DNA from: Actinomycetes bacterium
Lineage (GTDB): Bacteria; Actinomycetota; Acidimicrobiia; Acidimicrobiales; RAAP-2
NCBI GenBank assembly: GCA_021786095.1
Contig: JAJYNX010000018.1
Location: 1 to 64,000, forward strand
Length of the DNA stretch: 64,000 bases
Direction of reading: 5' to 3'
Of the stretch, positions 29,345-37,710 are shown one piece after another. Made by a program: the position numbers and the translations under genes. The notes beneath the pieces were generated by a model. The model was given only the letters and a program-made list of their open reading frames with translations. It made no database searches and was not told the DNA's origin. Position 1 is the first letter of the stretch. Each line of letters opens with the position of its first letter.

Positions 29345-30250
29345 CTACCCCCGGGGATGGGTTTGGTGGTGAACCCGCTGCAGGCGCGACTTGGAGACGT
29401 GGGTGTAGAGCTGGGTCGTCGTCAAACTCTCGTGTCCCAGCAACTCCTGAACCACCCGCAGGTCGGCGCCACCCTCGACCAGATGGGTCGCGTAGGTGTG
29501 GCGAAGAGCGTGGGGGTGCACGTGACCGCGTGTCACGCGCTGATCCAGCATCCGGCGCACGTCGCGCGGGCCCAGGCGCCGTCCCCGCCGGTTCACGAAG
29601 AGCGCCTCGCTCGGCGACCCCTCGTCGATCACGTCGTCGCGAGCCTCCTCGAGCCAGCGGGCCACGGCCCGCAGACCCCGCGGGTGCAGCGGGACGACAC
29701 GCTCCTTGCGCCCCTTTCCCATCACCCGCAGCAGTCCGCCGTGGAAGTCGACGCTGCCCACGTCGAGGTCGCAGAGTTCACTGACGCGCAGGCCCGCGCC
29801 GTAGAGGACCTCGCACACGGCCCGATCGCGTACCGCCCACTCGTCGTCGCCCCAGTCCTCGTCGAGCAGGACGTCGAGCTGCTCGCGCACGACCAGGGTG
29901 GGGAGCCGCGAGGGAGTCGGCGGCGCCATCAGACGTGCGGCGGGGCTCTGCGTCAAGTGGCCGTGCTCCACTAGCCACGCGAAGTAGCGCCGTAGCGAGG
30001 CGCGGCGCCGCGCGATCGACGATCGCGCGTCCCCGCGCGTGGTCATGTCGGTGAGGTAGCCCCGCAGCACACGATGGGTCACCGTCGAGGGGCCGTCCAC
30101 CCCCGACTCGCCGGCCCAGGCCGCGAAACGCTCCACGTCGGTGCGGTACGCGCGCTGGGTCGCGGGCGAACGGTCCTGCACCCGCAACGTCGCCACAAAC
30201 TCGTCGAGGTGCCACTGCGAGCCAAGCCCCACCGTGCTGCGTCGGTCCAC
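29345..30250 (-). CDS. xerC: Tyrosine recombinase XerC-like
   Basis: Site-specific recombinase that resolves chromosome dimers at dif, activated by FtsK. The 301-residue protein has a SAM-like N-terminal domain (residues 12-100) and a catalytic domain with R155 (GAGLRVSEL), H247 and R250 (HALRHTYATH), H273 (LLGHES) and nucleophile Y282 (LYTHVS). All catalytic residues are present. XerC upstream of rpsB is a frequent actinobacterial arrangement. An XerD partner is not in the window. Confidence 0.92.
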   Translation of the reverse strand: MDRRSTVGLGSQWHLDEFVATLRVQDRSPATQRAYRTDVERFAAWAGESGVDGPSTVTHRVLRGYLTDMTTRGDARSSIARRRASLRRYFAWLVEHGHLTQSPAARLMAPPTPSRLPTLVVREQLDVLLDEDWGDDEWAVRDRAVCEVLYGAGLRVSELCDLDVGSVDFHGGLLRVMGKGRKERVVPLHPRGLRAVARWLEEARDDVIDEGSPSEALFVNRRGRRLGPRDVRRMLDQRVTRGHVHPHALRHTYATHLVEGGADLRVVQELLGHESLTTTQLYTHVSKSRLQRVHHQTHPRG

Positions 30251-30320
30251 GCCCTCAGGCTAGTCAGCACCCCCTCTTTGGGCGGGCACCTCGGTAGTCT
30301 TGGGTACCCGAGGAGGTAGC

Positions 30321-30995
30321 GTGTCGCGCATTTTGATCGTAGAGGACGACGACCACATCCGCAGCGCGTTGCGGCTCATGTTCGAGAGTCAGGACTTCGA
30401 GGTCGACGACGCCCCCAGCGGTGAGGACGGCATCGGGCTGTTCACCCGCATCAACGCCGACGTCGCCGTGGTCGACCTGATGCTGCCCGGCATCAGCGGC
30501 TTTGAGACGTGCCGCGAGTTACGGTCACTGAGTGACATCCCCATCGTGATCGTCTCGGCCCGTGACGACACCACCGACGTCGTGCAGGGCCTCGAGTCGG
30601 GGGCCGACGACTACGTCACCAAGCCCTTCGTCCCCGAGGAGCTACTCGCGCGAGTTCGCGCCCACCTTCGCCGCCGTCCTCACAACGGCGCGAACGCCTT
30701 CACCCTCGGCGACCTGCGGGTCGTGCCCGACGAGGGCGTCGTGCGCCACGCCGACGGCAGCGAACTGCACCTCACCTCGACCGAGTTTCGCCTGCTGACC
30801 GACCTGGCGTCGGTCAACGGCCGGGTGCTGTCGCGCGAGGATCTCCTCGAGCGCGTGTGGGGCTACGACTACTTCGGCGACAGCCGTCTCGTGGACGTCC
30901 ACGTTCGGCGTCTGCGCACGAAGATCGAACCGGACCCGGGGAACCCGGCCTTCCTCGTGACCGTCCGAGGCGTCGGGTACAAGTTGGTGCTGTAG
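30321..30995 (+). CDS. OmpR/PhoB-family response regulator (MtrA-like)
   Basis: DNA-binding response regulator of 224 residues. The receiver domain has the acidic pocket EDDD at 8-11, phospho-acceptor D52 (VVDLMLPG) and K101 (VTKPF); the C-terminal winged helix has LTSTEFRLL, SREDLLERVWGYDY and VDVHVRRLRTKIEPDP. The GTG at 30321 is chosen for its AGGAGG at 30311-30316; an upstream GTG/TTG frame opens at 30300. Its stop shares a base with the kinase start. Sequence style and the following lipoprotein suggest the cell-division/wall regulator MtrA, but orthology is inferred. Confidence 0.93.
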   Translation: MSRILIVEDDDHIRSALRLMFESQDFEVDDAPSGEDGIGLFTRINADVAVVDLMLPGISGFETCRELRSLSDIPIVIVSARDDTTDVVQGLESGADDYVTKPFVPEELLARVRAHLRRRPHNGANAFTLGDLRVVPDEGVVRHADGSELHLTSTEFRLLTDLASVNGRVLSREDLLERVWGYDYFGDSRLVDVHVRRLRTKIEPDPGNPAFLVTVRGVGYKLVL

Positions 30996-32389
30996 TGCGC
31001 CTGCGTAGCCTGCGAGTCCGGCTCCTGGTCACGTTCGGCGTCGGCGCGCTGGCACTCAGCTCGATCTTCGCCTCGTTGACCTTCTTCGGCGTCCAACGGG
31101 TGCTGGTCAACAACCAACAGCAGACGGACCTCCACCAGAGCTTCGTGAACGCGGCGCTGATACGCAGCACCCTGTACACCGCGCCCCCCCAATTGCCCAG
31201 CATCCTGAACTCCATCGAGACCGCCACTGGCTCCAGCGTCCTCGTGCACACCCACCACCAATGGCTCTCCAAGAGCCACGGCGCCGCCACCACGGACGTG
31301 ACCCAGCACATCGTCACGATGGTCGACAACGGTCGAGTCGTCGACCAGACGCTGCTCGCGCGTGGCAATCGGCTGATCTTCGTAGTCGGCGTGCCGATTC
31401 CCGCCGTGGAGACCCAGGTCTTCCAGGTCTTTCCCCTCGGACGTCTCGAGCACACCCTGCACACGCTGTTGCTCGTGCTGATCCTCGGGGCGCTGCTCAC
31501 CTCGGTCCTGGGCATCAGCGGCGGGATGTGGCTCACCCAACGCGCGGTGCGACCCCTCGAAGAGGTGTCAGCCGCGGCGGCGGCCATCGCCGAGGGCGAG
31601 TTGACCACGCGACTCGTCGTCGGGCGGGCCGACGCGGAGGTCCAGCAGCTCACCGACTCGTTCAACACGATGGTCAGCCGCCTCGTCGAGCGAATGGAGC
31701 GCGATGCTCGCTTCGCGAGCGACGTGAGCCACGAGCTTCGCTCACCCCTGACCACCATGGCCACGACGACCGCGGTGCTCCAACGCCACCGCGACGAGCT
31801 CTCCCCCGCCGGACGCGAGAGCCTCGACCTTCTCAGCGCGGATCTCGCCATCTTCCAGGCCCTCGTGGAGGATCTCCTCGAGATGGCTCGCAGCGACGCC
31901 GGAGCGGTCGGCCACCTCATCGAGGTCGTTCCCGCCGGTCAGCTGGTCGAGCAGTCGGTGCGCAGTGCCGCGCGCCACTTCGGGTGCGAGCCCCCACCCC
32001 TCGACGTGGCGGTGGAGGTCGACGGAGCCCGGGTCAGCGTCGATCGACGTCGATTCGAGAGGGTCATGACGAATCTGACCGCCAACGCCCAGCGCTACGC
32101 CGGCGGCATCAGTGCCGTGCGCATCGCTGTCGAGGGCACGTCACTGGTCGTCAACGTGGACGACCAGGGTCCGGGGGTGCCCCTCGAGGAGCGTGAACGG
32201 ATCTACCAGCGCTTCTTTCGCGGCCGGGCGGCGCACGATCGCGGGCGAGCGCACGGATCGGGGCTGGGGCTGGCGCTCGTGCGCGAGCACGTCGCCGCCT
32301 TCCACGGTACGATCACCACTCTGACCAGTCCCGAGGGTGGGGCCCGCTTCCAGATACGGCTCCCCCTCAGCGAGGAGACCGACGAATGA
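30995..32389 (+). CDS. Sensor histidine kinase (MtrB-like)
   Basis: A 464-residue membrane kinase partner of the preceding regulator. One helix at about 9-32, an extracytoplasmic sensor of about 120 residues, a second helix at about 155-179, HAMP (about 180-232), HisKA with H246 (DVSHELRSPLTT), and an ATPase domain with NLTANAQRYAGG, DDQGPGVP and GSGLGLALV. The GTG start overlaps the regulator's TAG by one base (TAGTG); the frame extends upstream within the regulator gene but is a shadow there. The stop overlaps the lipoprotein start (ATGA). Confidence 0.94.
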   Translation: MRLRSLRVRLLVTFGVGALALSSIFASLTFFGVQRVLVNNQQQTDLHQSFVNAALIRSTLYTAPPQLPSILNSIETATGSSVLVHTHHQWLSKSHGAATTDVTQHIVTMVDNGRVVDQTLLARGNRLIFVVGVPIPAVETQVFQVFPLGRLEHTLHTLLLVLILGALLTSVLGISGGMWLTQRAVRPLEEVSAAAAAIAEGELTTRLVVGRADAEVQQLTDSFNTMVSRLVERMERDARFASDVSHELRSPLTTMATTTAVLQRHRDELSPAGRESLDLLSADLAIFQALVEDLLEMARSDAGAVGHLIEVVPAGQLVEQSVRSAARHFGCEPPPLDVAVEVDGARVSVDRRRFERVMTNLTANAQRYAGGISAVRIAVEGTSLVVNVDDQGPGVPLEERERIYQRFFRGRAAHDRGRAHGSGLGLALVREHVAAFHGTITTLTSPEGGARFQIRLPLSEETDE

Positions 32390-32964
32390 GACGAGCCGTC
32401 GTGGCCAGCGGCCTCGCCCTGGCGGGGCTCCTGCTCGCCGGGTGCACCCTGGTGCCGACCGCGAGCGCCCCGGACGTCATCAACCCCAAGACCGTGCACT
32501 TCGGGCTCTTGGGCAAGACGATCCCCGGGACGATCAACGGACACGTCACGTTCATCACCCAGCCGGTCTACATCGTCGACGCCACGGGCCACCTCTCCGC
32601 GTCCAGCCGCATCGTGCCCACTCCACCCACTCTGGCGTCGGTGCTCCAAGAGCTCACCCTCGGCCCGACGCCCATCGAGGCCGCGACCGGTTTCACCAGC
32701 GCACTGCCGCGCAGCCTCGTCATCGTTCAGGCCGTCGTGCGTCAGCACGTCGGCTACATCGATCTGGCCACGCCGCTCAGCACCCTCTCGCACCAACGCA
32801 CCATCCTGGCGACGGGCCAACTCGCCCTGACCGCGGCCGCCGTCGGCGCCACTCGCGGCATCGAGATCACCGTCGCAGGGGTCGTCCAGCGCTCACCGCT
32901 CCCCCACGGCGGATCAGCCGAAGTGGTCTCGGCTCGCGACTATCAGAGCCTGCTGAACGGCTAG
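32386..32964 (+). CDS. GerMN-domain lipoprotein (LpqB-like)
   Basis: A 192-residue exported lipoprotein: signal peptide MRRAVVASGLALAG with lipobox LLAGC, lipidated at C20, followed by one GerMN domain (LQELTLGPTPIEAATGFTSALP through YIDLATPLSTL). In MtrA-MtrB-LpqB systems the third gene is a lipoprotein with GerMN and a propeller that modulates the kinase. Here only a single GerMN domain is present, so it would be a minimal version. It is translationally coupled to the kinase. Its TAG stop and the stop of the convergent rsfS share the same CTAG. Confidence 0.82.
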   Translation: MRRAVVASGLALAGLLLAGCTLVPTASAPDVINPKTVHFGLLGKTIPGTINGHVTFITQPVYIVDATGHLSASSRIVPTPPTLASVLQELTLGPTPIEAATGFTSALPRSLVIVQAVVRQHVGYIDLATPLSTLSHQRTILATGQLALTAAAVGATRGIEITVAGVVQRSPLPHGGSAEVVSARDYQSLLNG

Positions 32965-33350
32965 GGTGCCGGCTGAGGCCGGTGGGCGCGAGCCGCGCTC
33001 CAGAGATGCTCGAGGTCGTAGTAGGCCCGCGCCACGGGATCGAACACGTGCACGATCACGTCGCTGAAGTCCAGCGCGATCCACTGCGCCGACGCCCACC
33101 CCTCGACGTGTTGGGGACGCGCGTGAGCGGCCTGCGCCGCCTGGGTCTCGATGTGCTCGGCCAGTGTTCGCACGTGGCGGTCACTGCCTCCGGTCACCAG
33201 CACCAGCGCGTCGAAGGAGTCGACCAGGCCCCGCAGGTCGAGCACCACCGCGTCGAGTCCGACCTTCTCGTCCACCGCGCGCAGCGCAGCCTCCACGATC
33301 GACGCGACGTAGGGATCGAACGGTCCCGGATCGGCCGCGACGCCGGTCAC
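32961..33350 (-). CDS. rsfS: Ribosomal silencing factor RsfS
   Basis: Binds L14 and blocks subunit joining under nutrient limitation. The 129-residue protein carries the family motifs LDLRGLVDSFDALVLVTGGSDRHVRT and SAQWIALDFSDVIVHVF, followed by YYDLEHLW. The GTG at 33350 sits 8 bp after the stop of the small membrane gene; the long open frame upstream is a shadow. Together with nadD it forms a common bacterial pair. Confidence 0.93.
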   Translation of the reverse strand: MTGVAADPGPFDPYVASIVEAALRAVDEKVGLDAVVLDLRGLVDSFDALVLVTGGSDRHVRTLAEHIETQAAQAAHARPQHVEGWASAQWIALDFSDVIVHVFDPVARAYYDLEHLWSAARAHRPQPAP

Positions 33351-33358
33351 GGCCGCGC

Positions 33359-33538
33359 TCAGTGCACCATCTCCAGCACCACGAGCGCCGCGACGAACGG
33401 CGCCCCCACGCTGACGACGGCCACGGCCGCCCAACGCCGACGCACCCGGCGCAACTCGCGTCGCCGACGCGGCGCCGCGTCCAGCACGGACAGCCCCACG
33501 GACTGCGGCTCCGTCAGATCGAATAGTCGAACCGCCAT
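33359..33538 (-). CDS. Small single-span membrane protein
   Basis: A 59-codon gene between nadD and rsfS, 12 bp after the nadD stop and 8 bp before rsfS. It starts ATG at 33538 (MAVRLFDLTEPQSVG), has an Arg-rich stretch at residues 24-35 (RRRRELRRVRRR) and one hydrophobic helix at about 36-55, ending EMVH. The topology would be N-in by the positive-inside rule. No family recognised. Close packing and the coherent basic-then-hydrophobic layout argue that it is real. Confidence 0.6.
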   Translation of the reverse strand: MAVRLFDLTEPQSVGLSVLDAAPRRRRELRRVRRRWAAVAVVSVGAPFVAALVVLEMVH

Positions 33539-33550
33539 GACGACCCGACT

Positions 33551-34120
33551 CTACTCCCGAAAGCTCTCGTACATCGGCACGACCGCGGCGGGCAGGACCT
33601 GGCGCAGGTCCTCGTCGCTCAGGAGCCGCTCGCGGATGAACGTGCTGGACAGGTCCACGGGGCTCATCGAGATCTCGTAGGTCCGCCACCGCGGCCCCAC
33701 CGCCACGGCTCCCCCGGGTCGCGGCACGATCCCGACACGCACGAGTTTGGCCAGTTCGCCCGCGCGGTGCCACGAATCGAGCTGGGACGTCAGGTCCGCT
33801 CCGACGATCAGGTCCACCTCGTCGCACTCCTCCAACAGCTCGAGCACGGTGTCGATCGTGTACGAGGGCCCCGCTCGGCGGATCTCGCGATCCGAGACGT
33901 GCACCAAGTCCAGCCCGTCGAAGGCAACGTGGGCCATGGCCAGGCGCAACTCGCCCGGCAACACCGGGCCGGCGTCACGCTTGAGGTAGGGATCACCAGC
34001 GACGGTCACCTCGATCCGCGTGAACCGCCCCGTGCGCGCGGCCGCCTGCAGCGCCGCCACGTGGCCCAGATGAGGAGGGTCGAAGGTGCCGCCGAAGAGG
34101 CCGATCCGCCGTGCAGTCAC
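33551..34120 (-). CDS. nadD: Nicotinate-nucleotide adenylyltransferase
   Basis: Transfers AMP to nicotinate mononucleotide in NAD synthesis. The 189-residue protein has GLFGGTFDPPHLGHV (HxGH nucleotidyltransferase motif), SYTIDTVLEL, VGADLTSQLDSWH and the C-terminal ISxT/R motif as LSSTFIRERL. First gene of the nadD-small ORF-rsfS unit, divergent from DAHP synthase across an 88-bp gap. Confidence 0.95.
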   Translation of the reverse strand: MTARRIGLFGGTFDPPHLGHVAALQAAARTGRFTRIEVTVAGDPYLKRDAGPVLPGELRLAMAHVAFDGLDLVHVSDREIRRAGPSYTIDTVLELLEECDEVDLIVGADLTSQLDSWHRAGELAKLVRVGIVPRPGGAVAVGPRWRTYEISMSPVDLSSTFIRERLLSDEDLRQVLPAAVVPMYESFRE

Positions 34121-34208
34121 CTCCCGAGCCTAACGGCCAGCCCACGGCCCGGGGGCCGCGTCGACCCTACCGATTGCCCTTCGGCGTCCCAGCCCCTACG
34201 CTACAGAC

Positions 34209-35591
34209 GTGAGTTCGCTCGCCCCCTCCTGGACGCCGCACAGTTGGCGCGATCGCGCCGTCGCGCAAAGTCCCGCCTGGCCCGACCTCGAGCACCTCGC
34301 CCGCGTGGAGAGTACGCTGGCCGCCAAGCCGCCCCTCGTCTTCGCGGGCGAGGCCCGCCGCCTGACCGAACACCTCGCGCAGGTGCAGGCCGGCGACGCC
34401 TTCCTGCTGCAGGCCGGCGACTGCGCCGAGTCCTTCGACGAGGGCTCCGCCGACTCGATTCGCGACAAGCTGAAGGTCATCTTGCAGATGTCGGTGGCCC
34501 TGACCTACGCGTCGGGAGTGCCCGTCATCAAGGTGGGACGCATCGCGGGCCAGTTCGCCAAGCCGCGTTCCGAGCCCTACGAGGAGCGCGACGGCGTGCG
34601 CCTGGACTCCTTCCGCGGTCACATCGTGAACGGCGACCGATTCGACGCCGCGTCGCGCCGGCCCGATCCCGAGCGCCTGCTCACCGCCTACCACCAGAGC
34701 GTGGCCACGCTCAACCTGCTGCGCGCCTTCACCAAAGGGGGCTTCGCGGCCCTCTCGCGGGTTCACGCGTGGAACCAGGAGTTCGTCGCCAACTCGCTCG
34801 AGGGCAAGCGTTACGCCATGGTCGCCGACGAGATCGAGCGGGCGCTGCAGTTCATGAAGGCCTGCGGCATCGACCTGCACGACGACAGCGCGCTCCAAGG
34901 CGTCGACTTCTACACCAGCCACGAAGCGCTGATCCTGCCCTACGAGCAGGCCCTGACCCGGCGCGACTCACTAACCGGCGACTGGTACGACTGCTCGGCT
35001 CACACGCTCTGGATCGGGGATCGCACCCGTCAGCTCGATGGCGCGCACGTCGAGTTCCTTCGCGGCGTCGCCAACCCGATCGGTCTCAAGGTCGGGCCGA
35101 GCGTCGACGCCGACGAGTTACGACGCCTGATCGACGTCCTCAACCCCGACAACGTACCCGGGCGACTCACCCTGATCGCGCGAATGGGGCACGAGCGGAT
35201 CGCCCGGCACCTGCCGAAGCTGATTGAGACCACCCGCGACGAGGGCCAACGCGTGCTGTGGACCTGCGATCCCATGCACGGCAACACCTTCCTGGCCACC
35301 GGCGGCCAGAAGACCCGCCACTTCGACCAGATCATGGACGAGGTGTCGCAGTTCTTCTCCATCCACCAGGCCCTCGGGACCTGGCCGGCCGGTCTGCACA
35401 TCGAGTTGACCGGCGACGACGTCACGGAGTGCCTCGGTGGGGGGTCGCGTCTCGACGAGGACGACCTCGAACTCAACTACACCACGATCTGCGACCCCCG
35501 GCTCAACGCCACCCAGAGCCTCGACCTCGCCTTCTACGTGGCGGAGTTCCTGCGCGGGTACGGAGCGTCGAGCGGCGCCACATCGTTGTAG
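34209..35591 (+). CDS. aroG: Class II 3-deoxy-7-phosphoheptulonate (DAHP) synthase
   Basis: Condenses phosphoenolpyruvate and erythrose 4-phosphate at the entry to aromatic amino acid synthesis. The 460-residue length and motifs are of the plant/actinobacterial type [48 protein letters not shown] and [14 protein letters not shown] with metal ligands. GTG start at 34209, no strong ribosome site. Its 3' end overlaps the convergent histidine phosphatase by 58 bp. Confidence 0.96.
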   Translation: MSSLAPSWTPHSWRDRAVAQSPAWPDLEHLARVESTLAAKPPLVFAGEARRLTEHLAQVQAGDAFLLQAGDCAESFDEGSADSIRDKLKVILQMSVALTYASGVPVIKVGRIAGQFAKPRSEPYEERDGVRLDSFRGHIVNGDRFDAASRRPDPERLLTAYHQSVATLNLLRAFTKGGFAALSRVHAWNQEFVANSLEGKRYAMVADEIERALQFMKACGIDLHDDSALQGVDFYTSHEALILPYEQALTRRDSLTGDWYDCSAHTLWIGDRTRQLDGAHVEFLRGVANPIGLKVGPSVDADELRRLIDVLNPDNVPGRLTLIARMGHERIARHLPKLIETTRDEGQRVLWTCDPMHGNTFLATGGQKTRHFDQIMDEVSQFFSIHQALGTWPAGLHIELTGDDVTECLGGGSRLDEDDLELNYTTICDPRLNATQSLDLAFYVAEFLRGYGASSGATSL

Positions 35592-36232
35592 CGCAGGAGT
35601 CGGCGGCGCGGCCCGTCGAACTCGATCTCGGTCACCGAGGCGTTGTCGGTGCGCAGGCCCAGGCGCGCGGCCGGATCCTCGCCGTAGAGAATCTTCATGG
35701 CCTGCTCGATGACCCCGCCGTGGGACACCACCAGAACTCGCTGGCCGGGGTGTCGTTCGGCCAGTCGCGCCAGGGCCCGCGCGCAGCGCTCGAAGAACTC
35801 GAGACGCGACTCGCCCCCGGGAGCGAAGGGCGCGCGAGGATCCTCACGCCACGCGAGCGACCCGTAGCGCTGGGCGACCTCATCCCAGGTCAGACCGTCG
35901 GCCGCGCCGGGGCGCAACTCGCACAGGTCGTCGTCGCTCACCGGCGTGAGCCCCGGAGGCAGAGCCGGCGCCAGAAGCGCCGCGGTCTCGACGGCTCGCG
36001 GCAGGGTCGAGGTGTAGAACGCCGACACGTCGTCGAACTCGCCCGAGCGAGCCAGCCGGTCGCGCAGGGCTCGAACCTGATCACGGCCCCGCGCGGTCAG
36101 CGATCCGTCGCCGCGAGCGCCGCCCACGACGCCGTCCACGTTGCAGCGCGCCTCGCCGTGTCGCACCAGGACCAGGCACGCTCCCGTAGGCGGCGCACCG
36201 CGCGTCACGAAGTGCTGCCAGGCCCCGCTCAC
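35534..36232 (-). CDS. Histidine phosphatase (phosphoglycerate-mutase superfamily)
   Basis: A 232-residue phosphatase/mutase with the catalytic motif [10 protein letters not shown] and the second histidine in [10 protein letters not shown]. Arg in [12 protein letters not shown] and Glu in [15 protein letters not shown] complete the active site. Substrate unknown. The GTG at 36232 overlaps the stop of the VWA gene (GTGA); a long open frame continues upstream through that gene but is not coding. It ends inside the convergent DAHP synthase gene. Confidence 0.88.
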   Translation of the reverse strand: MSGAWQHFVTRGAPPTGACLVLVRHGEARCNVDGVVGGARGDGSLTARGRDQVRALRDRLARSGEFDDVSAFYTSTLPRAVETAALLAPALPPGLTPVSDDDLCELRPGAADGLTWDEVAQRYGSLAWREDPRAPFAPGGESRLEFFERCARALARLAERHPGQRVLVVSHGGVIEQAMKILYGEDPAARLGLRTDNASVTEIEFDGPRRRLLRYNDVAPLDAPYPRRNSAT

Positions 36233-37710
36233 GCCAGCTCCCCGACGAAGGCTTCCAGTTGGCGCAGCGTCCGGCACTCGATCACCGCGTCGCAGTAGGG
36301 CGCGTACTGGGCGATGACCGAGTCCCCGCTGTCCCAGTACGACCGCGGCTCGGGGTTGAGCCAGTACAGCGACCGGGCGCGCGCCGCCAGATCCGCCAGG
36401 ACCTCCGGGCGAGCCTGGTGGTAGTTGTTGCGCGCGTCGCCGAGGATCAGGATCGTGGCGCGCCGGGTCACGTCGCGGGCGTAGCGATCGTGAAACGTCG
36501 ACAGCGCGCGCCCGTAGTCCGAGTGACCGTCGACGGCGATGACGTCGGCGTCGGCGTTGATGCGAGCCACGGCGTCGGCCGGGTCGTCCACTCCCTCGAA
36601 GAGTCGGGTCACCTCGTCGAGGCCGTCGACGAAGACGAAGCTGCGCACCGTGGAGAACTGCGAGGAGATCGCGTGCACGAGGTGCAGGGTGAAGCGCGCG
36701 AAGGACGCCACGGACCCCGAGATGTCGGCGATGACGATGATCTCGGGCTTGGCCGGCCGAGGCGGCTTGAATCGCAGGTCCAGGGGGACGCCGCCGGTGG
36801 ACAGGCTGCGCGCCACCGTGCGACGCAGGTCGACCGGGCCGCGGTGGCGGCGTCGGCGACGGCGCGCCAGACGGGTCGCCAGCTTGCGGCTGAGAGGGCG
36901 CAGGGCCCGCTGGAGTTGGGCCATCTCCTCGCGGTTGGCGTGCATCACGTCGACGTCCTCGGGGAGGGGGCGGCGCACCGATCGGGCGAGGGTCGGCGCA
37001 CCTCGATCCTCCACCAGGCGCTGACGAATCTCGCGCTCGACGGCCTCGCGCAGTCGGGCGATCCGCGCTCGAGCGTCGTCGCGGGCGAGACGTTCGCCGA
37101 GTGCGCCGGGTGGCCCGCCACGATCGCGTCCCCACTGGGTGAGGCGCTCCTCGAGCGCCTCGAGCTCGAGGTTGCGCAGTGTGCGGTACAGGTAGTAGGT
37201 CCCACCCACCGGGCGACCGGGCTCAATGCCGGCGTAGCGCGACACCGCGTCGGCCGCGCCACGACGCAGCATCGTCGAGTCCCCGTCGCGCAGGGCCCGC
37301 CACAGCAGCGACGCCAGCTCGTCGGCCGACAGCCGCGAGCCCGCACCGCCGCCCGCACCGCGCGACGCGCCCGAGCCCGCGGCTCCCGGCGCGTCCGTGT
37401 CAGGGTCAGCCGCGCCATCGCCCTCCAACCGCGAATCGAGGTCGGCCACTCGCAGCGAGAAGAAGATGTCGAAGGCGCGGTGGAAGGTCTCCAGGTGGTC
37501 ACCGTCCTTGACCAGCGTGGCGGCGAGGGCGGCGCGCAGCAGTTCCCGGTTTCCCAGGTCGATCAGGCCGATGCAGCGCGCCGCGTCCACGTGCTCACTC
37601 AGCGACACCGGGATGCCCGCCTCGCGCAGCTCGCCGACGAACTCGCCGAGAACCCTACGCAAGGGGCCTCGGTCGACCGAGGAGCTCCTTCGCGGCCCTT
37701 TCGATGTCAC
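36229..37710 (-). CDS. VWA-domain protein (CoxE-like)
   Basis: A protein of up to 493 residues with a C-terminal von Willebrand A domain carrying the metal-ion site DISGSV and the later Thr/Asp elements (VFVDGLDEVTRLF, VDGHSDYGRAL). The middle is Arg-rich and charged. CoxE-like VWA proteins act with MoxR AAA ATPases to insert cofactors or remodel protein complexes; the MoxR gene is directly upstream. Start is uncertain: GTG 37710 (used) has no ribosome site, and TTG 37662 is an alternative overlapping the MoxR stop by 8 bp. Confidence 0.85.
   Translation of the reverse strand: MTSKGPRRSSSVDRGPLRRVLGEFVGELREAGIPVSLSEHVDAARCIGLIDLGNRELLRAALAATLVKDGDHLETFHRAFDIFFSLRVADLDSRLEGDGAADPDTDAPGAAGSGASRGAGGGAGSRLSADELASLLWRALRDGDSTMLRRGAADAVSRYAGIEPGRPVGGTYYLYRTLRNLELEALEERLTQWGRDRGGPPGALGERLARDDARARIARLREAVEREIRQRLVEDRGAPTLARSVRRPLPEDVDVMHANREEMAQLQRALRPLSRKLATRLARRRRRRHRGPVDLRRTVARSLSTGGVPLDLRFKPPRPAKPEIIVIADISGSVASFARFTLHLVHAISSQFSTVRSFVFVDGLDEVTRLFEGVDDPADAVARINADADVIAVDGHSDYGRALSTFHDRYARDVTRRATILILGDARNNYHQARPEVLADLAARARSLYWLNPEPRSYWDSGDSVIAQYAPYCDAVIECRTLRQLEAFVGELA

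Noticed and set aside
36233..37135. Upstream extension of the histidine phosphatase frame to over 530 residues
   Set aside because: The added part is a shadow of the VWA gene; the GTG with a GTGA overlap gives a normal-length phosphatase.
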